Source: Methyloversatilis discipulorum
Lineage (GTDB): Bacteria > Pseudomonadota > Gammaproteobacteria > Burkholderiales > Rhodocyclaceae
DNA: 64,000 nucleotides
Direction of reading: 5' to 3'
Assembly (NCBI RefSeq): GCF_018780585.1
Contig: NZ_JADMJL010000016.1
Coordinates: 282,766-346,765 of the forward strand
The notes below the pieces were generated by a model, which was not told where the DNA came from, ran no database searches, and saw only the letters and a program-made list of their open reading frames with translations. This document shows positions 34,837-43,306 of the stretch, in pieces. Numbering within the stretch: the first letter of the stretch is position 1; each line of letters starts with the position of its first letter. Both the position numbers and the translations under genes were made by a program.

Positions 34837-35217
34837 TCAGATGACGCTGCGGTACTGCAGAACACCGACGACGCGGCCGATCAGCTTGATTCGGTGCGCC
34901 TCGCTGGCGGGGAGCGTGTCCGACCCGCGAACCGGGTCGGCGTAGTAGGCGATGACCTCGCCACCGATGCCCCGCGTGAGCGATCGGACGTACTGGCGGC
35001 CGTCGATCTCGAAGGCATACATCGCGCCCCCGGTGCCGATCTCGTCGCAGGGCTCAATCTGCAGCAGGTCGCCCTCCTGAATCTTGGGCGCCATGCTGTT
35101 GTCCGGCATGCGGCCGGTGATCTGCGTCGCGCGGTCGCTGAAGTGCTCGAACAGAGCGGGGTCCGGCAGGATCGGCGCCGGCCTGCCGGTGGTGCTGGTA
35201 ATGTTCGATGCAGCCAT
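34837..35217 (-). CDS. S24/LexA-type repressor C-terminal domain protein
   Basis: A 126-aa protein that is only the peptidase S24 domain of phage repressors: DNSMAPKIQEGDLLQIE with the nucleophile Ser41, then MYAFEIDGRQYVRSL. In the family the second stretch carries the catalytic Lys (VKRL); here Arg78 stands in its place. No helix-turn-helix is present, so it either needs a partner or acts as a dimerisation decoy/antirepressor. An inverted repeat covers its ribosome-binding site. Confidence 0.75.
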   Translation of the reverse strand: MAASNITSTTGRPAPILPDPALFEHFSDRATQITGRMPDNSMAPKIQEGDLLQIEPCDEIGTGGAMYAFEIDGRQYVRSLTRGIGGEVIAYYADPVRGSDTLPASEAHRIKLIGRVVGVLQYRSVI

Positions 35218-35220
35218 GGG

Positions 35221-35234
35221 GTTACCTCCGTAAC
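35221..35234 (-). promoter_or_regulatory. inverted repeat over the ribosome-binding site of the S24 gene
   Basis: GTTAC-N4-GTAAC brackets the GGAGG ribosome-binding site of the S24 gene (minus strand). It ends 3 bp before the ATG. It could be an operator or an RNA hairpin that limits translation. Confidence 0.45.
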
Positions 35235-35321
35235 AGGTGCTTCATGGTCAGGGGCTGCGCGATGTTGACGCATCGTGCGGCCCCGCTCTTGCCGGCTACC
35301 GGCCGGCGCGGTGATGCTCGT

Positions 35322-36758
35322 TTAGGTGCTCGAAACGACGCGCAGTGACGGCGCCACTTCTTCGGTCTTCGGCTGCTCGATGCCAGCCTGCTCCAGGATC
35401 CAGCCTTCAATCTTCGTGTGCCACATGCGCAGCAGGTCCAGCGGCCTCTGCCGGTAGTGCTTTTCCGCGATGGCGGACGGCTTGTGCCCCATGATCTGCG
35501 CAACGATGCCGGTCGGCACCTCCACCCATTCCGACAGCGTGCCGAAAGACCGACGCAGGCCGTGCAGGCTGAGCGGTGGCAGGCCGGCTGCGGCCAGTGC
35601 CTTGTTGTGCGCGATGCGCGGCTCCTGCAGCCGGCCGGATGCAGCGGTCGGGCTGCTGAACACCCAGGGGAGCGCACGCGCCGCACGCTCCTTTGCCTTC
35701 TCCTCGTCCGCTCCGCGCATGGTGCGTACCCGCCTTGCCTCTGAATCGTGTCGCTGCTTCAGGTCGCGCAACAGGCTCGCCACGTACGGGGTAAGGGGGA
35801 TGGTGCGCTCGCCCTCCACCTTGTCGCGGATCGTGAGGCTGTTCCACTGGAAGTCGACGTCGGTCCAGCGCAGGCCGGCCAACTCCTCGCGCCGTGCGCC
35901 GGTGAGAAGAAGCGCCTGCAGATAGGCGGCGTGCACCGGATTCGTGAGGGCTCGCACCTTCTCGAACCACAGCGCCAGCTGCTCGCGCTGCATGCAGTCC
36001 GTCTTCGGCTTCGCCCGTGGCAGGACATCGCGCGCCATGCCGCGGGAGCAGGCGTCCGCATGGGTGAGGGCGGCGAACTTCTCTGACGTGGCAGCCCAGC
36101 CGATGAAGGCGCGCAGAGCCCTGTAGGTCTGGGCTGCGGTCGTCGGCGTGCGCTCCGTCAGCGGTTCAAGCCACTGGCGCACGGCCTTGGCGTCCAGCTC
36201 GCTCAGCTTCAGGGAAAGCAGGGGGTGAAGCGGGCCAGGCTGAACCACGCCCGATTCACCCTTCCGCCGGCCGCGCCGGCGAGGCTCGCCGCCGGCCTTC
36301 GCCATCTCCAAATGGTTGCGCAGGTGGCGGCTACCCCATTTCGGCGTCCGCGCCTCGATGTAGGCCTGCCAAGACTCGCCGACGGAAACTTCGGCCGTTT
36401 TCGCCTTCTCGCGCTTGGCGGTGATGTCGGCCAGGCGTGCGGCGCGCTCTTCGCGCGGGTCGATGCCCTGGTCGACCAAGGTCTGCAGCCGGCGCGCTTC
36501 CGCTCGTGCGTCGTGGATGTTCCAGGCGCGCGAGTCGCCGATCGTGAGGCGGATCGTCTGCCGGTGCAGCTTCGTCTCGAAGACGAAGGACTTGGCGCCG
36601 GCCGTGGTCACCCGGACGGCGAGGCGCGGAGCCTCGGTGTCCCACAGAAAAGCCTGCTTCACGTCGTCAGGGCACGTGAAGCGGCGGATGCGGTCCGGGG
36701 TGAGGCGTTCGCGTTGCAAGGCGTCTCCGATGGCTGAAGGGCTCTGTGTAGCCCGCAT
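35322..36758 (-). CDS. tyrosine-type integrase of the element
   Basis: A 478-aa site-specific recombinase that integrates the element at tRNA-Thr. An N-terminal DUF4102-type DNA-binding part (about 15-110: VKQAFLWDTEAPRLAVRVTTAG, IRLTIGDSRAWNIHDARAEARRL) is followed by a core-binding domain and the catalytic domain. The catalytic set is complete: Arg in TGARREELAGLRWTD, His and Arg in LHGLRRSFG, His in MGHK and Tyr in HYRQRP. It lies 126 bp from attR and reads away from it, so its promoter region holds the right-hand paired repeat. Confidence 0.96.
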   Translation of the reverse strand: MRATQSPSAIGDALQRERLTPDRIRRFTCPDDVKQAFLWDTEAPRLAVRVTTAGAKSFVFETKLHRQTIRLTIGDSRAWNIHDARAEARRLQTLVDQGIDPREERAARLADITAKREKAKTAEVSVGESWQAYIEARTPKWGSRHLRNHLEMAKAGGEPRRRGRRKGESGVVQPGPLHPLLSLKLSELDAKAVRQWLEPLTERTPTTAAQTYRALRAFIGWAATSEKFAALTHADACSRGMARDVLPRAKPKTDCMQREQLALWFEKVRALTNPVHAAYLQALLLTGARREELAGLRWTDVDFQWNSLTIRDKVEGERTIPLTPYVASLLRDLKQRHDSEARRVRTMRGADEEKAKERAARALPWVFSSPTAASGRLQEPRIAHNKALAAAGLPPLSLHGLRRSFGTLSEWVEVPTGIVAQIMGHKPSAIAEKHYRQRPLDLLRMWHTKIEGWILEQAGIEQPKTEEVAPSLRVVSST

Positions 36759-36764
36759 GTAGCC
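36747..36764. repeat. right paired TGTAGCC repeat (possible integrase arm site)
   Basis: Two TGTAGCC heptamers 11 bp apart, overlapping the integrase start codon. The block matches the left-end copy at 23451-23468 in 16 of 18 positions, same orientation. Binding here could also repress integrase. Confidence 0.55.
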
Positions 36765-36884
36765 ATCTTAGGGGAACGCTGGGGGATGTCAAGAAACGCG
36801 ACGGGTGCTAAAACAACTGAAATATATGGATTTTCTGGTGGATCTGAACGCCCGCGAACGACCATGAACGCCGTTTTTTGCCGT

Positions 36885-36929
36885 CTTGTAAGCGGTAGGT
36901 CGTCAGTTCGATTCCGACAAGCGGCACCA
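36885..36929. repeat. attR, right 45-bp direct repeat
   Basis: Identical to 23348-23392; it contains the tRNA-Thr 3' part only, so it is not a second tRNA gene. Confidence 0.95.
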
Positions 36930-36937
36930 ATAAAGAA

Positions 36938-36965
36938 AGGCCGATTCCTTCGAATCGGCCTTTTT
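36938..36965 (+). terminator. original tRNA-Thr terminator, displaced by the element
   Basis: A perfect 10-bp stem (AGGCCGATTC/GAATCGGCCT) with loop CTTC and a run of five T. It begins 8 bp after attR and would have directly followed tRNA-Thr before integration. Confidence 0.85.
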
Positions 36966-36997
36966 CACATGCGTCGCCGCTGCGTTCAGCAGGACGC

Positions 36998-37423
36998 TCA
37001 GCGCTTCTGTTCCGGTCCGCGCGCAATCAGCATGTCGGCGACGGTACGGATGGACGGCCAGTCCTTCATTGCCTCGACGGCCGGCCCGAAGCCGGCGGCA
37101 GCGGACTGCTGCAGCGCCTGTTCGGCCATTGCCAGCATATTGGCCGAGTAGCTCTTCATCGCCTCGCTCTGCAGCGTGACGAAGTTCTGGTACAGCGCGT
37201 CCGGGCTGTTCGGGTCGGCCGCTGCAGGGGTGTCGGCGTCGGCTGCGGGCGTGACGCCCTGCAGCACGGCGAACACGAAGCGGCCCAGCGCGCGCTGGGC
37301 TTCGGCCGAATCAGGACTGCCGAAGAAGTCCGGGTCCAGCGTGATCGCCGGGGCGGCATCGCCCTTGCGGCATTCGATGCGGCCGTCGGCGGCCAGGCGG
37401 ATGCGCAGTTCGGAAGTGCTCAT
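36998..37423 (-). CDS. hypothetical protein (141 aa)
   Basis: Not recognised. An acidic/Ala-rich product with a helical C-terminal half (SEAMKSYSANMLAMAEQALQQSAAAG). ATG 37423 (MSTSEL) is 11 bp after the lpxH stop. It is the first chromosomal gene right of the element. Likely cotranscribed with lpxH. Confidence 0.6.
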   Translation of the reverse strand: MSTSELRIRLAADGRIECRKGDAAPAITLDPDFFGSPDSAEAQRALGRFVFAVLQGVTPAADADTPAAADPNSPDALYQNFVTLQSEAMKSYSANMLAMAEQALQQSAAAGFGPAVEAMKDWPSIRTVADMLIARGPEQKR

Positions 37424-37434
37424 CTGAGGTCTCC

Positions 37435-38202
37435 TCAAGCGGTGTAGCGGGCGTCCGGCAACGGTGCGCCCGCGTCGTCGGTGGTGAAGGCGCGCAGGCC
37501 GCTGTCGTCGGCCTCGAACCAGCAGGCGCGGTCGCGCCAGTCGGCCAGCACGTGGCGCACGCAGGGACTGCCATCGACTTCGTGCTGGTGACTGGCCGGA
37601 CGGTGCGTGTGGCCGTGAATCATTCGCGCGACGTCGTGGTGGCGGAACATCGATGCGATGGCGTCGGCGTTGGCGTCCATCAGGTATTCACCCTTGCCGG
37701 CCGTGGCTTCCTTGCTGCGCCGGCGCATGTCCTCGGCGATCGCGTGGCGTTCGGCCAGCGGCCTGGCGAGGAAGGCGGTCTGCCATTGCGGGTTGCGCAC
37801 CATGGCGCGGAACTGCATGTAGGGGAGGTCGTCGGTGCACAGCGTGTCGCCGTGCAGCAGCAGCGTGGGTTCGCCGCCGATGTCGGCAATCAGCCAGTCG
37901 CCATGGATGCGCGCACCGGTGGCCGCGGTGAAACCCGCGCCGAGCAGGAAATCGCGATTACCCGGCAGCACGTGCAGTTCGATGCCACGCTCGTGCAGCG
38001 CCCGCAGCGCCCGCAGCGCACGGATCACCGGACGTACCGTAGGGTCGTCAACGTCCTCGTCCCCCGCCCACGCCTCGAACAGATCGCCGAGCAGGAACAC
38101 GCGCTGCGCCTCGCGCGCGCGGCCTTCGAGCAACGCCACGAAGGCCGCGTTCAGTGCAGGCGTGGCGGCGGACAGATGAAGATCGGAACAGAGCAGGTCC
38201 AT
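37435..38202 (-). CDS. lpxH: UDP-2,3-diacylglucosamine diphosphatase LpxH
   Basis: Cleaves UDP-2,3-diacylglucosamine to lipid X in lipid A synthesis, at the inner face of the cytoplasmic membrane. The 255-aa product has the calcineurin-type metal motifs: SDLHL (7-11), GDLFEAW, PGNRDF, LLHGDTL and HGHTHRPA. The ATG at 38202 is chosen; a GTG three codons upstream is also open. It lies 15 bp after ppiB on the same strand, a common neighbour pair. Confidence 0.95.
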   Translation of the reverse strand: MDLLCSDLHLSAATPALNAAFVALLEGRAREAQRVFLLGDLFEAWAGDEDVDDPTVRPVIRALRALRALHERGIELHVLPGNRDFLLGAGFTAATGARIHGDWLIADIGGEPTLLLHGDTLCTDDLPYMQFRAMVRNPQWQTAFLARPLAERHAIAEDMRRRSKEATAGKGEYLMDANADAIASMFRHHDVARMIHGHTHRPASHQHEVDGSPCVRHVLADWRDRACWFEADDSGLRAFTTDDAGAPLPDARYTA

Positions 38203-38217
38203 GCCACGCACGCGGTG

Positions 38218-38706
38218 TTACGCCACTTCGGCGCGTTCGATCACCACGTCTTCCTTCGGCACGTCCTGGTGGAAGCCGGAGCGGCCGGTGGCCACGCCCT
38301 TGATCTTGTTCACCACGTCCATGCCTTCGGTGACGCGGCCGAACACGCAGTAGCCCCAGCCGTCCTGCGACTGTTCCTTGTCGAGAAACAGGTTGTCGCC
38401 GACGTTGATGAAGAACTGGGCCGTCGCCGAGTGCGGGTCCGAGGTGCGCGCCATGGCGATGGTGCCGACCGTGTTCGAAAGGCCGTTGCCGGCTTCGTTC
38501 TTGATCGGGGCCTGGGTGTCCTTCTGCTTCATGCCGGGCTCGAAGCCGCCGCCCTGGATCATGAAGTTGCCGATCACGCGGTGGAAGATCGTGTTGTTGT
38601 AGTGACCGGCCTCGACGTAGGCGAGGAAGTTGGCCACCGTCTGCGGGGCCTTTTCGGCGTCCAGTTCGAGCGTGATGACGCCGTGATTGGTGTGCAGTTT
38701 GACCAT
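38218..38706 (-). CDS. ppiB: cytoplasmic peptidyl-prolyl cis-trans isomerase (cyclophilin)
   Basis: A 162-aa cyclophilin that speeds proline isomerisation during folding. Typical blocks are [16 protein letters not shown] and [20 protein letters not shown]. No signal peptide, so cytoplasmic. It follows the exported paralogue by 36 bp. Confidence 0.95.
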   Translation of the reverse strand: MVKLHTNHGVITLELDAEKAPQTVANFLAYVEAGHYNNTIFHRVIGNFMIQGGGFEPGMKQKDTQAPIKNEAGNGLSNTVGTIAMARTSDPHSATAQFFINVGDNLFLDKEQSQDGWGYCVFGRVTEGMDVVNKIKGVATGRSGFHQDVPKEDVVIERAEVA

Positions 38707-38742
38707 GTTGTGTTCTCCGGTTGGGGGCCGCTTGCGCGGCGG

Positions 38743-39318
38743 TCAGGGTTTGGCTTCGAGGACGCGGACGGACTGGATGACCACCGGCGTCAGCGGCACG
38801 TCCTGGTGCATGCCGGCGTTGCCGGTGCGCACCGTGGCGATGTTGTTCACGACTTCCATGCCCTTGATCACCTTGGCGAATGCGGTGTAGCCGTAGCCGT
38901 CGCGCGACGGGTAGTCGAGCATGCGGTTATCGACCAGATTGATGAAGAACTGCGCCGTCGCCGAGTGCGGGTCGTTGGTGCGTGCCATGGCCAGCGTGCC
39001 CGGCGCGTTGCGCACGCCCTTGTCGAGCGCCCGTTGCGCCTCGTTCTTCACCGGCGCCCGGGTGGTCTTCTGGTTCATCTGCGGGTCGAAACCGCCGCCC
39101 TGAATCATGAAGCCGTTGATCACGCGATGGAAGATCAGACCGTCGTAGAAACCAGCTTTGACATATTCGACGAAATTGTCGACCGTGGCCGGGGCGGCTT
39201 CCGGGAACAGCTCGATCACGATGGTGCCCTGGCTGGTCTTCATTTCGACCTGCGGGTTGGCGGCGAGGGCGAACAGCGGCAGCAGGCCGGCCAGCAGGCC
39301 GAACAGGAACTTCTTCAT
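38743..39318 (-). CDS. ppiA: periplasmic peptidyl-prolyl cis-trans isomerase (cyclophilin)
   Basis: A 191-aa cyclophilin with an N-terminal signal peptide (MKKFLFGLLAGLLPLFALAA), so it acts in the periplasm. The domain has [18 protein letters not shown] and [20 protein letters not shown]. It is a clear tandem paralogue of ppiB, with about half the residues the same by eye. Confidence 0.94.
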   Translation of the reverse strand: MKKFLFGLLAGLLPLFALAANPQVEMKTSQGTIVIELFPEAAPATVDNFVEYVKAGFYDGLIFHRVINGFMIQGGGFDPQMNQKTTRAPVKNEAQRALDKGVRNAPGTLAMARTNDPHSATAQFFINLVDNRMLDYPSRDGYGYTAFAKVIKGMEVVNNIATVRTGNAGMHQDVPLTPVVIQSVRVLEAKP

Positions 39319-39373
39319 GCGGGTGACTCCGTGTGGGTGGGAAGCGTGAAAGACAGGTGGAGCGGCGGCCGGT

Positions 39374-40603
39374 TCAGGCCGAGCCCTCGAAGACGATGCG
39401 CCAGCGGCCGTTTTCCTTCTGCCAGTACTGCTGCTTGCGCATCACGTTGCTCAGATTGTCGCTGCGGTAGTCCTGTTCGAAGGTGACGACCACCAGGTGG
39501 TCCCGGCCGGGATTGCGGAAGGTGCTCAGATTGCGCACGCCGACCTTGATCCATTTCTTCGCCGCATTGACCTCGCGCTTGTTCTTCGCGAAGGCGTCGA
39601 AATTCTTGCCGTCGGCGCTGAACTGCGGCGAGTAGTGCGTCAGCAGGCGGTCGGTGTCGCGGCTTTCCCAGTCGACGCGCCACTGTTCGAGCGCGCGGTT
39701 GAATTCGGCGCGCTCGGCCTGCCAGTCGTCCAGCGTCAGCCATTCGACCTGGTCGCTGATCACCACCGGCACCGGTGCGCCCTGTACATAGCCGTTCAGC
39801 GCCTGGAAATCCGGATTGGCCAGCACGACGCAGCCGTCGGAGGCGCGCGGCGGGCGCGAGAAGGTGTCCGACGGCACGCCGTGCAGCCAGATGCCGTGGC
39901 CGTTGCGGCCCTGCTTGCGGTCCCAGGCGTTCGGATAGTTGATCGGCAATGCGCCGGCGCCATAGAAATCGGTCAGCTTCTCCGGCGGCAGGAAGCCGGT
40001 CACCTGATAGACGCCCAGCGGCGTCTTCTTGTCGCCTTCACGCATTTTCTCGATGCCGAGGCGACCGTGCGACACATACCAGTCGGCGACGAAGCGCGGC
40101 TTGCCGTCGACGTTCTCGTACAGGTAGAGGCGCGAACGTCGCGCATCGACCACCAGCGCGTGGCGCTGGTCCGCCGGCAGTTGCATCAGGTAGCGCGGTA
40201 CGCGATCGACCGGCGGCTTGTCGCGGTAGGCGCGGATGCGCGCGATCGCCTCGTCGCGCAGGTCGGCCAGACGCTCGGCCGGCGCATTCGGTGCATTGCC
40301 TATCGTCGTCAGCGCGCTGGCACGCGCCATCAGCAGATCGCCGCGTATCAGGTGGGCAAGACGGAAGTTCGGCCAGATGTGGAGCAGGGCATCGACCTGT
40401 TCAAGCGCGAGGTCGAGACGCTTGCGCTCGATCTGACGGAACACCTGTTCGAGCATCGGCTCGGGGCCACTGTCGGAATAGCGGACAGCGTTGCCCGACT
40501 GGCCGGAGCCGATGGCCAGCGGCACGCACAGCGAGGACAGGAAAAGGGCGTTGCGCAGCACGCGTGTGAGCGCGCGGCTGCGGGCGACCGGGGCCGTGCT
40601 CAT
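39374..40603 (-). CDS. L,D-transpeptidase family protein (YkuD-type, YafK-like)
   Basis: A 409-aa exported protein likely to modify peptidoglycan. A hydrophobic N-terminal segment (about 15-33) is followed by a helical region and a YkuD catalytic domain with HGVPSD and SDGCVVL, holding the His and Cys nucleophile. A C-terminal NTF2-like domain (about 290-400, QWRVDWESRDTDRLLTHYSPQF) is shared in type with the upstream gene's tail. Its ATG overlaps that gene's stop by 4 bases. Confidence 0.88.
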   Translation of the reverse strand: MSTAPVARSRALTRVLRNALFLSSLCVPLAIGSGQSGNAVRYSDSGPEPMLEQVFRQIERKRLDLALEQVDALLHIWPNFRLAHLIRGDLLMARASALTTIGNAPNAPAERLADLRDEAIARIRAYRDKPPVDRVPRYLMQLPADQRHALVVDARRSRLYLYENVDGKPRFVADWYVSHGRLGIEKMREGDKKTPLGVYQVTGFLPPEKLTDFYGAGALPINYPNAWDRKQGRNGHGIWLHGVPSDTFSRPPRASDGCVVLANPDFQALNGYVQGAPVPVVISDQVEWLTLDDWQAERAEFNRALEQWRVDWESRDTDRLLTHYSPQFSADGKNFDAFAKNKREVNAAKKWIKVGVRNLSTFRNPGRDHLVVVTFEQDYRSDNLSNVMRKQQYWQKENGRWRIVFEGSA

Positions 40604-41757
40604 CCGCCGACCCGCTCCTGCTGGATCAGCCAGCGGCCGTCGCGGCGCACCAGCGTCAGCGTCTTGGTCGTGCTCGTCTTCAGGCCGACCGCCTTGTAGT
40701 GCTGGCGGAAGGTGGCGTCGGCACGGTCGGCGGCGACGGACTTCACCTTCACATTCTCGACGCGGACCTCGATTGCGCCCGGCTTGGCGATGCGCGAGCG
40801 GCGCTCGGCTTCCCAGGCGCTGCGGGGTTTGCCGTCCGGTACCTTGAAGTCGGCGGCGTAGTAGCCGAGGTAGCTCTTCACGTCCTTGCGCGACCAGGCG
40901 GCGGCCCAGTCCTGCACGGTGCGGGTGAGTTCGGCGACCGGAGGCGCGGCGGCGGCCGGGGTCGCAGCCTTGGCCGGCGCTGCCGGCACTGCGGCGGCGG
41001 GCGCCGGTGTGGGGGCTGCCGCTGGCGCTGGTGCGGGCGCTGCCGCGGTCGGTGCCGGCGGTTTCGGTGTTTCGGCGGGTTTGGCCGCCTCGGCCTGCTT
41101 CGCCGGCACAGCCGGAGCAGCCGGCGTGCTCGGTGCGGGCGGCGCCGCGGGTGCCGGCGTGGCGGTCGCTGTCGACGGCGCGGCGGCGATCGGCGCAATG
41201 GCGCGCGGTTTCTGGTTGCCACGATTGCCGTTGCCGACCATTTCGCGGATCAGGTTCAGCTTGCTCTGTGCAGCCTTGTTCGACGAATCGAGCTGCAGCG
41301 CGCGGTCGTAGGCCTGCGTCGCCATGCGGGCGTAGATGTCGCCGAGGTTCTCGTGCGCCACCGCGTAGCTCGGATGGGTGCGGATCGCCATCTCGAGCGC
41401 GGTCTTGGCCTTGTCGTACTGCTTCTGCTGCGCGTACAGCACCGCCAGGTTGTTGTAGGGCTCGGGCAGTTCCGGGTAGTCCTCGGTCAGCTTCTGGAAC
41501 ACCGAGGTGGCCTCCGGGATCTTGCCCAGTTCGGTCAGGATGAGGCCCTTGAAGAAACGGCCCTGCGGATCGCGCGGTCGCTGCGCAAGGTAGAGGTCGA
41601 TCTTTTCAAGTGCCTGTTGCGGCTGCTTCAGGCGCAATAGCTGCTCCGCTTCCTGGATGCTGTCGGCGAAGACCGGTGAGACCGATGCGCACAGCATCAT
41701 CAGGCCGGCGATCAGGCTGGAAACGAGGCGGGAGGCGGAGCGGTGCGTAAAGGCCAT
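40600..41757 (-). CDS. exported TPR protein with C-terminal NTF2-like domain
   Basis: A 385-aa protein with a signal peptide (ends about VFADS), TPR repeats (about 33-165: AEQLLRLKQPQQALEKIDLYL, PEPYNNLAVLYAQQKQYDKAKTALEMAI, AVAHENLGDIYARMA), a long Ala/Pro-rich linker (about 185-275) and an NTF2-like domain (about 278-385: TVQDWAAAWSRKDVKSYLGYYAADF). The same terminal domain in the coupled L,D-transpeptidase suggests a shared envelope role (inference). Confidence 0.8.
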   Translation of the reverse strand: MAFTHRSASRLVSSLIAGLMMLCASVSPVFADSIQEAEQLLRLKQPQQALEKIDLYLAQRPRDPQGRFFKGLILTELGKIPEATSVFQKLTEDYPELPEPYNNLAVLYAQQKQYDKAKTALEMAIRTHPSYAVAHENLGDIYARMATQAYDRALQLDSSNKAAQSKLNLIREMVGNGNRGNQKPRAIAPIAAAPSTATATPAPAAPPAPSTPAAPAVPAKQAEAAKPAETPKPPAPTAAAPAPAPAAAPTPAPAAAVPAAPAKAATPAAAAPPVAELTRTVQDWAAAWSRKDVKSYLGYYAADFKVPDGKPRSAWEAERRSRIAKPGAIEVRVENVKVKSVAADRADATFRQHYKAVGLKTSTTKTLTLVRRDGRWLIQQERVGG

Positions 41758-41905
41758 GTGTTAGACTTTTTGGCGTGAATGCGTCGTTTGACAACCCCGG
41801 ATCTTATCAAGAAGGCGTGCCGGCGTCCTGTCGTTGCGTCTGATTCGAGTACTTGCCCGCAGAGCGGGTCTTCCCCTTCGCAGTCCTCCCGATTTACGGC
41901 CAGCC

Positions 41906-43285
41906 ATGCTCAAGATTTACAACACCCTCACCCGCGAGAAGCAGGATTTCGTTCCGATCGAACCCGGCCGGGTGCGCATGTACGTGTGCGGCATGACGGT
42001 GTACGACTACTGCCACCTCGGCCACGCCCGCGTGATGGTGGTGTTCGACATGGTGACGCGCTGGCTGCGCGCAGCGGATTATCAGGTCACCTACGTCCGC
42101 AACATCACCGACATCGACGACAAGATCATCAAGCGGGCGGCCGACAACGGCGAAACGATGCGCGCGCTGACCGACCGCTTCATCGCCGCGATGCACGAGG
42201 ATGCGGATGCGCTGGGCGTGCTGCGACCGGACCACGAACCGCGCGCCACCGAATTCGTGCCGCAGATGCAGTCGCTGATCCAGCGACTGGAGGCGAAGGG
42301 TCTGGCCTATCGCGCGGCCAGCGGCGACGTGAACTACAGCGTCCGCAAGTTCGACGGTTACGGCAAGCTGTCCGGCAAGTCGCTGGACGATCTGCGCGCC
42401 GGCGAGCGCGTCGATGTGATCGACGACAAGCAGGACCCGCTCGATTTCGTGCTGTGGAAGCACGCCAAGCCGGCTGAGCCGGCCGAGGCGAAGTGGGCGT
42501 CACCGTGGGGCGACGGCCGCCCGGGCTGGCATATCGAGTGCTCGGCGATGAGTTCGCAACTGCTGGGCGACCAGTTCGACATCCACGGCGGCGGCGCCGA
42601 CCTGCAGTTCCCGCACCATGAGAACGAGATCGCCCAGAGCGAGGGCGCGCACGGCCACACTTTCGTCAATTACTGGATGCACAACGGCTTCGTCCGCGTC
42701 GACGACGAGAAGATGTCGAAGTCGCTGGGCAACTTCTTCACCATCCGCGAGGTGCTGCAGAAGTACGACGCCGAGGTGGTGCGCTTCTTCATCCTGCGTG
42801 CCCATTACCGCAGCCCGCTCAATTATTCCGACGCCCATCTCGACGACGCGCGCGGCGCATTGACCCGACTTTATACGACACTGAAGAACGTGCCGCCCGC
42901 CAGCCGCGCGCCGGACTGGTCGACGCCGGCTGGCAGCCGCTTCCGCGCAGCAATGGACGATGACTTCAACACGCCGGAAGCGATGGCGGTGCTGTTCGAC
43001 CTGTCGGCCGAAGCCAACCGCAGCGGTGACGCCGCCGTCGCGGGCGAACTGCGCGCGCTGGCCGGCGTGCTCGGTCTGCTGGAACGTTCCCCGGAAGACT
43101 TCCTCAAAGGCCGTGCACAGGCTGGCGGTCTCGATGACGCGCAGATCGAGGCATTGATCGCGCAACGGGTGGCCGCCAAGAAGGCGCGCGACTTCGCGAC
43201 CGCCGACCGCGTGCGTGACGAACTGAAGCAGCAGGGCGTCATCCTCGAAGATTCGGCCGCTGGAACGACCTGGCGGCGTGCGTAA
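41906..43285 (+). CDS. cysS: cysteinyl-tRNA synthetase
   Basis: Charges tRNA-Cys. The 459-aa product has the HIGH-type motif HLGHAR, the zinc-binding Cys in [21 protein letters not shown], and the KMSKS motif ([11 protein letters not shown]). ATG 41906 (MLKIYNTL) is chosen because the known N-terminus of the family begins there; the frame is open upstream to 41834. Length is normal. Confidence 0.98.
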   Translation: MLKIYNTLTREKQDFVPIEPGRVRMYVCGMTVYDYCHLGHARVMVVFDMVTRWLRAADYQVTYVRNITDIDDKIIKRAADNGETMRALTDRFIAAMHEDADALGVLRPDHEPRATEFVPQMQSLIQRLEAKGLAYRAASGDVNYSVRKFDGYGKLSGKSLDDLRAGERVDVIDDKQDPLDFVLWKHAKPAEPAEAKWASPWGDGRPGWHIECSAMSSQLLGDQFDIHGGGADLQFPHHENEIAQSEGAHGHTFVNYWMHNGFVRVDDEKMSKSLGNFFTIREVLQKYDAEVVRFFILRAHYRSPLNYSDAHLDDARGALTRLYTTLKNVPPASRAPDWSTPAGSRFRAAMDDDFNTPEAMAVLFDLSAEANRSGDAAVAGELRALAGVLGLLERSPEDFLKGRAQAGGLDDAQIEALIAQRVAAKKARDFATADRVRDELKQQGVILEDSAAGTTWRRA

Positions 43286-43306
43286 CATGGAGTTTTGCAG
43301 TCGGGC

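Larger units (their letters stand above)
23348..36929. mobile_element. integrative element (satellite-like or reduced prophage) in tRNA-Thr
   Basis: The element is bounded by 45-bp identical direct repeats, the left one being the 3' part of tRNA-Thr. All genes inside read leftwards. Order from the right: integrase, S24-type repressor domain, three unknown genes, HTH gene, gpG-like morphogenesis gene, replication initiator, DnaB helicase, coiled-coil protein, tail chaperone-like, tape measure, Mor-like activator, HTH gene, portal gp29-like, and two small genes. No large terminase, major capsid, protease, tail sheath/tube, baseplate or lysis gene is visible. It may be a deleted prophage or a satellite that borrows capsids. 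Confidence 0.9.

Noticed and set aside
36885-36929. Possible second tRNA-Thr
   Set aside because: Only the 3' 45 bases are present; there is no acceptor 5' strand or D arm. It is the attR copy.
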